From: Dioscorea cayenensis subsp. rotundata
Lineage: Eukaryota; Streptophyta; Magnoliopsida; Dioscoreales; Dioscoreaceae
Length of the DNA stretch: 64,000 nucleotides
Direction: 5' to 3'
Assembly (NCBI RefSeq): GCF_009730915.1
Contig: NC_052475.1
Location: forward strand, 22,192,285 to 22,256,284
The translations under genes and the position numbers were made by a program. The stretch's first letter is position 1, and every line of letters starts with the position of its first letter. This document shows positions 36,430 to 48,690 of the stretch, piece by piece. Below the pieces are notes generated by a model. That model was not told the origin of the DNA and ran no database searches. It worked only from the letters and a program-made list of their open reading frames with translations.

Positions 36430-38795
36430 CTTTTAAGTGATGGCTGGTAGAAAGCCAGTGAAAAACGTTACACCATTAATTTTGGACAATGGCATTGCAT
36501 GATCCACCAACATCCAAGTCAACTTCACTAAAGCCATCAGTGCTGTTTATTTTCCTCATTTCTTATTATTTTCCCTTTTTCTCCACTGAGACTAGCAATT
36601 TAGTCTTCAAGCTAAATTATTTTTATAAAAACTGTGGGCTAGCCCATTAATAATTACTCATGGTTGTGATTAAGAGGTTTCGAGTTTGAGCCTATCATAT
36701 TACAATTCACTTTTCTGGGCCCCTGTGAGAGTTTTGTATTAGGAACACCTCTCGTTCTCCACTCTATGGTTGTATGGCGAGAGATGTATTCCTGGAGGTC
36801 AGTCAAACTATCGTAAGTAATACATCTCCATACTCATTTGTCTTTTACTTTGTCGTGTATCGATTTTATCAATATATATATATATAAACTAATTTTATCA
36901 AATATATTTTTCTTAAAAAGAGAAAAAGAAAAAGAAAAACTTTGCAATGATGTTTATAGTAGTCTAAGGGAAAGTGTATATATATATATATAATATAATA
37001 TTTTTGTTAGTTAAGGATGCGATCTAGTAATTTAAGTTGGTTAATGTAGTCTTGTTGGTTGAAATAATTAAAATGATTTTTTATCAATTTAGTCAATAAA
37101 CATAAATATATGTCACTATAGTTTTTAAACTAAAAGAAATATGAAAAAATAATCTTTAAATTAATAGCAAAATCAGTAATTTTTGCCTTTTTTTTTCCTG
37201 TACAATTTTCAGTTTATGGATTAAGCTGATATTTTTGAGTTTATGAATAGAAATACTTAGAGTTTGATTCAAGGATCTATACTTAAATTTAATATGCATT
37301 AGATTTACCGTAAAGGGAAAAGTTTTTTAAGTTAATTTAGTTCATATTTAAGGTATATAAAAGTTAATAAAAAATAGGTAGTGGGCTACTACCAAAAGAT
37401 GCTTATGCTTAAACTGTTTTCAATCCCCTCAATAGGTTTCCCTAGGTCTCCAAAAGTCACACAAATAAATTAGGTCAAATATGTCAGTATGTAAAGTTGG
37501 AAAAAAAAATATTCCTAATTTGATGGTAGGAAAAAAGATGTGAAAACATAATAAAGTTAAGAAACATTAGTGGAGGAAATTGTTAAATTTTTTTCATGAA
37601 TTGAATATTTTTCACTTTTATACGTAGTAAATATCAATAGCGGTTACGTGAGTTACTGTTTATTAGAAATATTAGATGATAATCTAACAATTATTATTTA
37701 TACATGAACTGAATTAATTACTATTGTTTATTGTATATAATTAAAGATTTAAATATTATTTAATATTATACATAAAATGAGTGGCAATTCGATATATCTA
37801 ATGACACTATAAAACATTTGTAGAGTACGTGCCCTCGCGCGCATACGTGCGTGGGTATCGCTGTATCGCTGTTTGAACACATGAGAAACAATGGGTGCCC
37901 TCGCGCGCATACGTGCGTGGGTATCGCGGTATCGCTGTTTGAACACATGGGAAACAATGGGTGCCGTTGGCCACCCACCACCACCATGACCACCAATGTA
38001 ATCTTTAGCAGTATCAACGCCTAGATATGCTCGCTTCCCATCTTTATCATCACCAAATGTAACAAACCCTAATTTAGTTGACCATATGTTCATATATATT
38101 ATACATAAAACTCGGCTTTATGGAAGTTCAAAATTCAATAGTAGGTGTGGAACACCACCATCTTTACATCAAGACTATATAATATGTATTATAGCCTAGA
38201 AATATATATTAATTTTATTTTAAGCCTGTTTAGCATGTAATTAAATACAATTTCTTGAAATTAATTTAAATTAATTTAACAAAACTAAGTATTGAAACCA
38301 CACCAAAATAATTCCACACAAACAATTGCATAAAAAGAAGAAAAAAAAATAAGTCCAATAATTCATCATTTTTTTTAAATTTTTTTAATTTTTTATTTTT
38401 TGCTTACTTTATAGAGTACGATTGAGTACAAGAGGATCTTGCTTCACTATCTGGAAATCAAGGAAAAAGAGGAATACAATGAACCACCACAACTTTCCTA
38501 ATTTAACTTCCAATAAAATTGATAGTAAATTGGGCTCCACATTTGACCCAATTGCACCACTTTGAGATAACAACAAACTTAAAGATCTAGATACTCCAAC
38601 TTGTGCCACATTGACAAAAGAATATCACTTAGAGAGGCCAGTAATAATCAAGACAAAAATAAAAATAAAGGCTAAAGCAAATAACTACAGATTGAAAACT
38701 TTTATAATGAAACTTACAACAATCTCACATCAAATAGGAGATATTTTAAAAATACAAAAAAATGTGTTATGTTGTATGAGCATGTATGTTTAAAC
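36430..38795. other. Spacer between the PSY-type gene and the phosphatase gene
   Basis: AT-rich sequence with a SINE-like block at about 36640-36850 (GGTTTCGAGTTTGAGCC box, CATTTGTCTTTTA end), a CpG-rich tandem duplication at 37829-37960, and no supported gene. A 114-codon minus frame at 37749-38093 runs through that duplication. Its segment GFVTFGDDKDGKRAYLGVD could be a gene scrap, but I do not recognise it. Confidence 0.45.
37829..37960. repeat. 66-bp tandem duplication, CpG-rich
   Basis: GTGCCCTCGCGCGCATACGT starts at 37829 and again at 37895. The copies differ at two positions, and a third copy begins (GTGCCG) but breaks off. The unit is far more GC-rich than its surroundings. Confidence 0.92.
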
Positions 38796-41700
38796 TCAGT
38801 AGTTATATATGTGATCAGTGTACATGTGTGCAGTCATATTCAAGCATTGTAGCATTGCCTCACCCTGTTTGCTGAATTTAAATACTGAAATACCGCCATT
38901 GTTCACATCAATTGCGCGAAACCTGAACCATGAAAATTATTTATGTAATGAATGACAATGAGGATATAATAATAGAAACCGATAAAGCTCGTAAACAAAT
39001 GAGACATCAAGCATGGGATCCAAAGACAATAATGTTGTAGTATGGTACCTCGACTACACAGTGAGAAAAACAATACCTCTCCGGGGTAAGACCAAGAGCT
39101 GTGCATATGAGTGCCCGCAAAATAGATTTGTGGGTGACAACCAAAAAGTTCTCTCCCTGATTAAGAAAATGGATATAAGGTGCACCAGCGAAGCATGTCG
39201 GAAATGAGGATCATGCTGAGAAAAGTTTGTAAATCACTCACCGGAGTCAACAATATTTCTTTCCAAGCTTCCCTTGCTGTTCCCCAAAGCTTCCGAATAG
39301 GATAAATTCCGGCAACATGGAAATTAGCTGGATCTTCTCTCCATGAAGTATATAACTCAGGGTATTGCTTTTTAGCATCCGCTGTGTCAAAAATTTGAAT
39401 GAGCATGTACATGATTAAACCATAGAAACAAAGCACAAGAAGAAAAGCGGAAAGGCAGGAAGCACACCATTTGTCATGCCCTCTAAAAAGAACAGGTGAG
39501 CCTCTTTCAATGAGTCCAGGAAAATAAGTGGTTCTTGCTTCCCTTGCCATAAGATCTCTGCAGTTGACTGTTTAACACTAACTGTTTTAGAATGAATGGT
39601 TCATAAATTAAACGTCTAACGGGGGTGATATAAGACCTAAAGTTTAAACCTTTGCACGCGAGATAGGACTGGAAAAGCATGCATCAAAGGTCATGTTCAC
39701 CAAGGAGTTCCGGCACCTTTCAGCTTGCTTAATTCCAGTCTCTGTCAATACGGACAAGTTTGAACTCCCCTGAGTATCAACAACAATGAGATTAGCTATT
39801 TTATATGAATATAAATCAAAATATAAGGTTCATCCATACAACAAACATACTGCCTTAGCTTTTGAGCCATCTTAGCTGAACACATATATCCAAACAGTTA
39901 GAGAACATAGTTAACCGTAGTAACATCTTTTCAAATCTCTTACCTTATGGCAATACCTAAAAGCCTTGCAGCTAACCTTATAGCATATTAGTTCTATGTT
40001 ATAATTCTACTGTCTACCAATTTCAAGACAATTCAAAGCTGTCACAGAAAGCATGTTCTGAAAAGCTTGGTTCAAATTTGACATCTGAAAAGCACACCAG
40101 AACTATGTCCTATGTAGGTAAAACTACATAGAGATAAAGGTTATAATCCTAGTTCTGGGACATGTGTTATAGTATCCATAAATGCCTGTGTTATGGTATC
40201 CAAAATTCAGCAGTGTTAACACCAGAAGAATGGTTATTATAGCAAAATAGCTGTAGTTACCAATATCCACACTTTTTCACTTCAAGTGGGGGCATTAAAG
40301 TCTTGTCGGTTTCAGGGTATAGGAAACTAATTCTTTAAATACTTTTTAACGACTGTCCCTAATTTAAGACATTCTAGTTTCTAAAAATTTCAAGTTTTTA
40401 AGCCAAATTTTTACAGCAAAAAATCTGCAAAAATTTCTAAAAATGATTTATGACAAAAGTTCCACAAAATGCAAAGAGCAGCAAGAGCAATTTAACTTGG
40501 TTCAAAATTTATACAGATAAATTGAATTTTATCTGGCAAACTTAAAAAATTTAACCAACAAAGAAGGAAAGAATATAAGCTCAATTCACTAGAGTAAAGC
40601 AAATTTTTAAAGCACTCTTCGGAGTAAATTTCCTTACCATAGAAAGTAAATCAGTTAAACTTAACAAAGCAGGCCATACTCAATGGAGTTAGTTACAGAT
40701 GACAATGCAAATATAAATAAATAACCCATGTCATAGGCACTTCTTAGGGTGATGGCCATTTTAACAAGACTTGAGTGACAAATATAACTGTGTAAATGGC
40801 AGAGAAGAAAAAACTTGTGCTTATCTATAAGAACCAAAAAAAGAAATATTCAAAGTTGTAAAGGAATCAAAAATTATAAGCAATGCCATGGGTTTGTAGG
40901 AGAGTGCTTGAGCATAAATTAAGACAACAAAAAAATCCTTTTAGGTTTTTGTTTCCATTATAACTTGCCACCAGACTTAACTTCTTTATGTGCTAATGTT
41001 CATTAGGGGAAAAGAGAAAAATACAATGTGTATTTGTGTTCACAAAGAAAGGAAGAACAAACCTGAACTCGACTTTGTTCATTCCAAGCGCTTAGGCCAT
41101 GTCTAATCAAAGTTACCCTTTTCGAAGAAGGCATGAGCTCATTAGTAAGAGATGTGGTTGCACCTTCAAATCCATAAGCACCACCGGTAGTGAGAGCATT
41201 ATTGGAAACTTGGTCTTCTGTGGGTGTCTGGTTTATAACAACTCCAGCTTGACATTGGTGACTATCAAGTTTGCCTGCACAAATACTACACAAAATGTAA
41301 AACAAGGATCAATGGAGCATCCTCATTACATAAAAGTTTTTATGATCTTGAACTTTAAGAAAAGCTAACAATGAAGCAGATCCAGAATTACTAATACATA
41401 AGAAAATTACTTAGTAATGCAACTCTTATGCATACATACTGAGGAAACTAAAATCAGTAGAAGAGAGTATACATTTAATCAACACCGTTTCTTTCTATTA
41501 CAATTGTGTTATGCATTTGACATAATGCTCCTTCGATGGTTACACAAAGGGCATTTAATGGTATCGTGATACCCACCCAAATAGTCCAGTAGTTTGATAG
41601 TTACAATTAAGCATAACAAAAAATTACTCAGGAGAAGTCTTAGCATTAGTAAGGAATGAAATTCATAAATTTGCATAAATTATTGAAAGAACAGAAATTA

Positions 41701-42527
41701 TTCAACTGAGATAGCAACAAAAGTCAAAATGAAGACAACTACTAGATATTTTATTGAAAAGATACAGCTATCTAATGATTTTGCCACACACAAGGTGATA
41801 TAAGTTGATGCTATGTCTACATACAAGAAAATATTCATGATGAGACCAAAAAAATGTGCCAAGCTCCTTTCTTGAAATCTCAAGGGAAGATAAAATGAGA
41901 GTTCAAAAACCAAAACCATAAACCAGGACAGCAGAAGACACATTCTAGCTCCACAACAATATGATCAATATACAATACAACATTTTGCTTTCAGAACTTA
42001 AATTCCTTATACAAGAGTAAAAGGCTTCACCTAAAATTCTTGAAAAATGATAGGACAATATAGACACAAAAGACATGCCTAAAGTTACATGCTTGCCATA
42101 TATCGTTCATAAAGCAGGCGTCCAAGTAAATTCAAGCCATTTAAAAATGGCACCTTGAAAGCTAAGAAGGAAATCCTATCAAACAAAACAGAGGAAGCGA
42201 ATAGATAATAAACAAACACCAATCGTCAATCCATTCACAATAATCAGAACATAGAAACCAAAAAAATCCAACCCGCCATAAATGCATCTTGGATTCAATA
42301 ACCAAGAAAAAAAGCATGGTTTTTAGCGTTTCAAACTGAATATAAAAAAACACACAAAATCCGGAGGAAAAGAGCGAGAATGAGAGAAACAGAGAGGGAT
42401 TACCGGAGTTTTGCTTGGCTTCGGGGACGAAAAAGGAGAATCCGAAGGACGGCGAGCGAAGGGATGGGCAACGGTGAGGAGAGAGGAAGCCCGGCGAGGC
42501 GCGGAGGGAAGGAGCAAGCAAAGCCAT
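38796..42527 (-). CDS. Plastid-type histidine phosphatase (phosphoglycerate mutase-like family)
   Basis: Seven exons (42527-42404, 41274-41063, 39769-39650, 39567-39468, 39381-39242, 39156-39077, 38922-38796) join without a frame break to 300 aa, all GT-AG. Residues 1-40 are Ser/Arg/Pro-rich and nearly free of acidic residues, as in a chloroplast transit peptide. The histidine-phosphatase core has the RHG motif LIRHGLSAWNEQSRVQGSSN, with the phosphate-accepting His at about residue 100. The acidic partner lies in SLKEAHLFFLEG (Glu about 174) and the second catalytic His in FLVVTHKS (about 241). The core resembles plant phosphoglycerate-mutase-like / 2-carboxyarabinitol-1-phosphatase-like proteins, and from memory is closest to Arabidopsis At1g58280-type proteins. 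Substrate is not known from sequence. This is not the glycolytic dPGM or iPGM. Confidence 0.9.
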
Positions 42528-42653
42528 TCATTTTTGTAGCCATTGGTGGACACCGAACTGTAAAACAGTGTTACATTTGCTCTTCATCACGTGATTCCCA
42601 CGTGCTTCTTTTTTTTAATTAAGTATTTCATATTTTGTTACTTTGTTTATGAA

Positions 42654-42655
<2 letters not shown>

Positions 42656-42694
<39 letters not shown>
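42656..42694. repeat. (AAT)n microsatellite, left part
   Basis: Twelve or so AAT units abut the left end of the Mutator-like element. The tract resumes at 48955 on the other side. Confidence 0.9.
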
Positions 42695-43979
42695 GTGGAA
42701 ATTGCCAAAAAAACCCTACAACTTTTGCTAAATTGCCAAACAAACCCCCATAGTTTGAATACCCAAAAACCCCTTCCTTTTCAACTCCACGATTTTTGAA
42801 ACCCCAAAGTACGATATGACGATTAAACGGAGTGTATTTAAAATTTTATGGATGAAAATGCCCTCTGACGGAAGTCGTGGGTCGCACTCCATTTCGCGGT
42901 GTGAGAGGAAGTGGGTGGGTTTTTTTCTTAGCATTACAAATTGCTTGTCTTCTCAACTCGCGACTCGACTCAACTCGCGTCTCCAGTCTCTTCTCTTCCC
43001 ACCCAGCACTCTTCCCTTTCCATCGGCGTCTCGAAGAAGAAGTCCGTGCAAGTATTCGGCATTTAGTCACTTTGCGGTCTAAGGTATTCATTATGGTTTT
43101 TGTTAACTATTACATTACGAAGAGACATTTTTCGATTTTGGTTTGTGATTTTGTTTTTTTGTTGGAAGACATTGAAGCTTTCAGAGGGATTAATCTCGGG
43201 GTTTTGTTAGTCTGCAGGAGATGTCTCGGGTAGGGTTTTTGTTTTTGTTTTACATTTTACATGCTGTATCACGATCAAAAATGGTTTTCCGATTGTTGTG
43301 CTTTGTGTAATGTTTATAATCTACGTTTACTCCTTTTCGATTGATATGGTTGCGAGTTGTAAAAATGAGGGTCTCCGTTTAAATAATGAGCTTTACCGTT
43401 TAAGTTAGTTCGTCTCCGTTTAATTATTTGTATCTCACGTTTTAATAGTATACGTCATCGCTTAAAAAAATGATATCGGTGTTTAAGAGCCGAGTGTTTA
43501 CCGCTTAACAAATTACATTTCCGCTTAACAATGTCTTTCGTTATTGTCGCGAGGCTTGTGATTATGGCGGTCGATCTAGTTAATGGGCGATGCTACTTGA
43601 CACCTGTAGTGGAGACCGTGGGTCGAATTGAAAGTTCACATGATCCCTCGACACCGGGAAATCATCCAAAGGACACCGTTCACGAGATTTCATCGAGTTG
43701 GAAGTCGTATACCAAGAGCGGGCCCTTCTTGACTCTCATTGCGAGATACGATAACCGCACTCAATAAATTCGGGATCGGGAAAGCATGCTCGACTTTCGA
43801 GCCCTCGAAGATGTGGCATCGTTCTTGGCTGCGTTGCGATGGGGGAGGCGATCGTGTTTCGAAGAAGAAAACACGGTCGACTTTCGAAGAGGTATTTATC
43901 GAAGACGATCGAGAGACAGCGAGACTCCATCGGGAGCACTCTTCGACGAACTCGTTGGACGAGGGGGAAGAGGAGAATT

Positions 43980-44370
43980 TTGCCAAACTATCGATGGTGT
44001 ACTCTCACAGGTACAATCCTCTTCCCAAATACCTCTTGCTCGGTTCCTAACTGGATCGTTGATTATGTCGATGATCTACCTGGAATGGGGCGCTACGCAT
44101 GGGCGCAAGCGACGCACTGAGTGGCTTATGGAGGACATACCACAAGCCGCTACCCGAGTGCAATCTAGATGCTGCGGGGAAGAAGACCAACACCGGGTAT
44201 GTTAAGGGTCTGACGGTGAGCGCTTAACATCCGGTTTTACTGAGTGACGGAACCGGAAAGAAAGTCCGTTCTGCGAGATCCCAAGGATGCTCGTACTACG
44301 GTGAAAAATACTTACCGGAAGCAAGCGACGATAGAGACGAGTTTGTCATCTCTCGAAGGAAAAGAGGTAA
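43980..44370 (+). pseudogene. DUF1985-like part of the transposon's Ulp1 gene
   Basis: Across this stretch the plus strand reads, in pieces, IVDYVDDLPGMGRYAWAQAT, WLMEDIPQAATRVQSRC and, further on, a piece ending RKQATIETSLSSLEGKE. This resembles the DUF1985-type region that often precedes the Ulp1 domain in plant transposon-carried proteins (W-x-L-M-x-x-I-P signature). The pieces lie in more than one frame, so the copy is broken. Assignment is from memory of the family and is moderate. Confidence 0.5.
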
Positions 44371-45949
44371 TAATTCAAAAATATTTTGTTTACTGTAGAC
44401 GTTAACGTTTAACCATATCATTTACCGTTTAACTTTATTCATCTATCGTTTAACATTATAACTTACCGTTTAACTTTGTTCAACTACCGCTTTAAACTTT
44501 TTAGTTTAATGTTTAATTTGTTTGTTTCTCTGTTTAACACAATAGGTTATAACGTTTAAATATACTGAGTTACATGTGTAAATATAGTTTTAATTGTTTA
44601 AACTAAATAATTTCGCTAAGATTGTTTGCTTTTACACATGCTAGTTTCTGAAATCGGTTCCGGCGAATCTTCGATGAAGAAGTATTTGTTCGAGCCAACC
44701 GTCGGTCGGATGCTATTGCTCGGGAACCGCTTGCTCAAAGGCGAAGATGAGAGGCAACCTCTTCCTTGCGCTACCTGGGACGCCGCTTCTCCCGCTTCCA
44801 GGCAAAACGCATTCGTCGAGGGCCGAGAAGCCCTTCCCCACCCCGCCCGACCGTGGCTTCCCCGACCGTGTCGGCCCACCCCGAACGTGGCGGCTCCCTG
44901 CGGCACTAGGGCGAGGATGTCACCGCAACTCTCATGCAGGCTTGCCCGATTTTTGATGACCGAGTTCCCTCGACTGTCGCTCGGGTGGAGGCATTGGAAG
45001 GCGGTCACGATCACAATCGATCGCGCCTTCCCTTCAAACAAATGAAGCACTCGGGACGGATACGCCGTCGGAGTTCGACGACGAGGACATCATCGGGGTG
45101 GCCCTTCAAAGACGGCCTCATTCAAGAAGCTTGCAAAAAGAGGAAAAAAATAATGCCTCCGTCTCCACCCGCTGCGGTCGACGATGAAATAATAGCGGCA
45201 CCATCGGCAGCGAGCACCATCGGCGGCTGATGTTGTTAACGTTGATGACATGCCCATCACGGTGGAGGAGATTGAAGATGGCGCTGAGTTTGCCGCGGTG
45301 GAAAAGATCATCGACTCTGTTGTTGACGACATCATGCATACGGTGGAACCGGGCGCCCTAACGATCGCGGCATCAAAAGATGGACACAATCCATGAAGAA
45401 GAACAACCGGACAACGCTGTGTGTCTCCCATCGATCTGTCGCCGGTGGAACTCACGGTTGAGAAGGTCGTTGAGTCTATCCTCAGCGAAGTGGAATTCAC
45501 GGTGGAACCAGCGGCTGACCGTGCCGCATCGGCGCGCACACAATCCCACAAGAACAAGAAGCATGTAGGAAGTGTCTCCGTTGATCTCTGCCGTCGTGCC
45601 CGTTAAAGGAAGCGATAAAAAGTAGAAGAACTTCGAAAGTCTTCATTCGAAGAAAAACTCGTTAGATCAGCGCCTCAATAAGTACGAGCGAGGAGTTGAT
45701 AAGGATCTTCCTCAGACGCCCTATGGACAAGTAAGTTTGAAGTTTTTATAATATTGTCTAAACTGTTTTAGTTACCATTTTAAGTAGGGAGCGTTAACGT
45801 TTAAAAATTCTGAGATAACATTTAACTTATAAGTGATACCCTTTAAATATTACCGTTACTGGTTTAAACATTCAATATAGAATTTAAAGTTTATACTTTA
45901 ACGTTTAATTTTATACTTACAACATTGTTTACATGTCTTTGTTCCGATT

Positions 45950-46720
45950 CGACCACAGACTGTCTCGTGTGGAAGAATGACTCTGTCGACACCACACGGG
46001 CCAATCTATTCGACCGCTCGGGGAAGGAGATGGTCATGCAGCGATGTGATGGGACGCATTCGTATGTATCTTGCAAAAGACGATGAGCGTAGTGCCATAT
46101 CGTTATAAGAGGCGCCTCCATCACACGGCCAGCTGGCCTTGTTCATGTCAAAGCGAGGCGACGGCGCATGAATCCACGATGGCTATGATTGGAGATCTGC
46201 CGCAGACTGCATGAAGTGGACATCGTCATCCTCCCGATAATTATGAGTGGCCACTTCCATGTCGTCGTCCCTGACAATGAAAAAACAAGAATACGAGGCA
46301 TTATTCTTCATGCCAGCGAAGAATACGATAAAAACACGCTAGAAATGGTAAGTGCTTTAATAATTTGTGTTTGTGTAATATTGTTCGGTAAATAATCGGC
46401 ATTCTAATATGAACTTGTATATCTCGACAGCGGAACCTATTCGACCTCTGTATCGACATGGAGTTAGGGCGAGTCGGCGACCATGAAAGTACCCAGCTTG
46501 TTCACGACACTGAAGCCCCACTGACGTGAAAAAGGAAGTGTCGATGCAGCGTCTATGTCATGCGGTTTTATCGAGCGATTGCTACTCGCGGTGAGAAGCT
46601 ACGGGTACCGCAGATCGACGTCCCTTATCTGCGATTAAGGTATGTTTCCCGCATACTTAGGGAGGGGAGGGCAGCCGGCATCACAGCCAGAGGGGAGTCT
46701 TCGTAAGCGGGTTCTTAGTC
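45950..46720 (+). pseudogene. Ulp1 / peptidase C48-like domain, decayed
   Basis: The plus strand reads VDIVILPIIMSGHFHVVVPD at about 46218-46277, the beta-strand plus catalytic His segment of Ulp1-type SUMO proteases. NLFDLCIDMELGRVGDHEST follows after an intron-like gap (acceptor CGACAG near 46431), then QLVHDTEAP. Near 46540 lies the catalytic-Cys region (TGC-AGC-GTC-TAT-GTC-ATG), one base out of phase with what precedes it, and then VPQIDVPYLRLRYVSRILRE. So His and Cys regions can both be recognised, but the reading frame is interrupted at least twice. Such proteases cleave SUMO or ubiquitin-like proteins; in MULEs their role is unknown. Confidence 0.6.
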
Positions 46721-47579
46721 ATTCTTTTCTATATTTGTATACACGATTCTTTCTTTAATAATCCGATTCATTGTTTAACATACACTTTCGGTGTTTAAGT
46801 ATATAGTTCATTGTGTAAATATCAATGTAATTGTTTAAACTCCGTTTCTGATGTAAAAACAAAACCGGAGGGGAGTGTACTGAGCGGGGTCATAGTCATT
46901 GTATAGGTGTAATAGTTTCAAATGTAAAACCCGGTTTTAAATTCAATTCATTTTTTTCCGAAGAACATGACAAATTTTTGTCAATGTAAATGTACATGTA
47001 TCTAAATTCAATTAAATTCATTCTGTTTCGTTTTGAGGTTCTCGTTCTTGTTGGATGATATTGTAGTCCGAGGGTACATTATCGAGTGGGGTTCTGTTTC
47101 ATTTTCATTTTTCATTATCGGCTAATATCAACATTCATTTTAACTGTATAATGATAACTTTTGCCCTTTAACTTTCGTTTTCTCCGTTTAAGTTTAGGTT
47201 TCTCTGCTTAAATTTAATATTTTTACGTTTAAAAATATCCTTATTATTTAATAATATCAATGTAATTACAACAAAAATATACTTAATATTTTCTGTTTAA
47301 AATATCCTTATTACTTAATAATCTCTTATAGAGTGTAATGTAATGTTCCGATTTTTATGTGCGACGGAGTGGAAACGCTTGGGGAACCGAGCGTGTTTTA
47401 ATCAGCTGGGGAACCGCTAGCACCATCCCGTTAGTACATTTTAAGCGGATACAAATTTATTTTAAACGATAAAAAAATAACAGTTAAACAGAGAATAACA
47501 TATTTAAAACGTAAGAGATATATTTAAATATAAAGTTCAATATTTAAACAATAATAAGAAGTATATACACAATGCCTAG

Positions 47580-47840
47580 TCGGCAATGATTCATTCCACG
47601 ATCCGCGATTGTGACACTGAAGCGTGTAATGGCTACAACGCAACTTGCGGACCTCGGGACGCTACGACTCGATCCTCTTCGCTCAGGGACACCCAGGTTG
47701 CCTTCCGTCAAAAGCGGTCGCATAAACGCAGTTCACGATTTTCATCCATCGACCTGTCATTGTCCCAGTATGGGGAATATAGCTTCCTTATACGCCATTT
47801 TTGAAGTCGAAGCTTCCTTCCACAGATCACTCCGTGTTTC
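47580..47840 (-). pseudogene. Transposase C-terminal zinc-knuckle-like remnant
   Basis: On the minus strand the sequence reads RPEVRKLRCSHYTLQCHNRG, then SWNESLPTRH. This recalls the KxRxCSxCxxxGHNRxxC zinc knuckle at the end of MuDR-type transposases, with some Cys replaced or out of place. In-frame stops occur just before it. It is the main clue that the element is Mutator-like and that the transposase gene ran opposite to the Ulp1 gene. Confidence 0.45.
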
Positions 47841-48617
47841 TCGTTCTTTAGTAATTTGAAGTCGAAAAATTCCTTTTGATTGCAAAAATTCTAAGTGCGT
47901 CTCTCGAAATGTTCAACGCCTTCAAAACATTGTCCAATATCCAACGACAACACTTCACTTGATCGGATGAGGAAGGAAGGCACGCCACACACTCGAGCTC
48001 GCCATGATGTGGAGCAAGTGGTTACGCCAGATTCGAATTCCCCGCCAACACTTTAGTTTAAATGAACACGATCAATATTTAAACAGAGACACAAAATATT
48101 TAAACGATAAACATAAATCTTAAACGTTAAAACAAAAAAGTTAAATAATAAGTTAATAAGTTAATCGGAGACAATAGTGTTTTAAATGGAAACTTGATAA
48201 ATGTAAACGAGTGATGGGGATAATAAACAATAATTAACTTCTACAACTATATAAACATAAACGAGAAGAAACTTACAACGAGAAGAACTCGTTTTCAGTA
48301 GGATACGATGCCACATCATCTGCCCTCAACAACAAGATCAACAACGTAACATTTGAAGATGGAGTGCAGCGTGACACATGCGCTGGAAGTCAACCTCGCT
48401 TTTATATGAGACATACTGCTTTTATGTCCATCGGGTGTGATAAACTTCACCCTGACACGGGAAATATCGAGACCTCATCGCTCACATATTTCAGCTAACA
48501 CTGATTCCCAAGAAGTCGTGCCAGTGAACATTAGCACTGCCCCTCCCCGTCTGTATCTAGCAATAGCACAAAAAACTCTCCATAATTTAATCGGAAGAGC
48601 TAAAATTGAATACACCA

Positions 48618-48690
48618 AATGAGAAGAAGAAAAAGAAGAAGAACAAGAACAAGAACAAGAACAAGAAGAACAAGAACAAGAAGAACAAGA
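48618..48690. repeat. (GAAGAA)/(AAGAAC)n purine-rich microsatellite
   Basis: AGAAGAAGAAAAAG runs into repeated AACAAG and AAGAAC units. It lies inside the transposon near its right end. Confidence 0.9.

Noticed and set aside
44616-45557. Several 140-155-codon frames on both strands in the transposon
   Set aside because: Overlapping frames in CpG-rich decayed transposon DNA; none alone gives a recognisable domain.
48618-48690. Possible CRISPR-like or satellite array
   Set aside because: It is a simple purine microsatellite with no spacers; CRISPR arrays are not expected in a plant nucleus.
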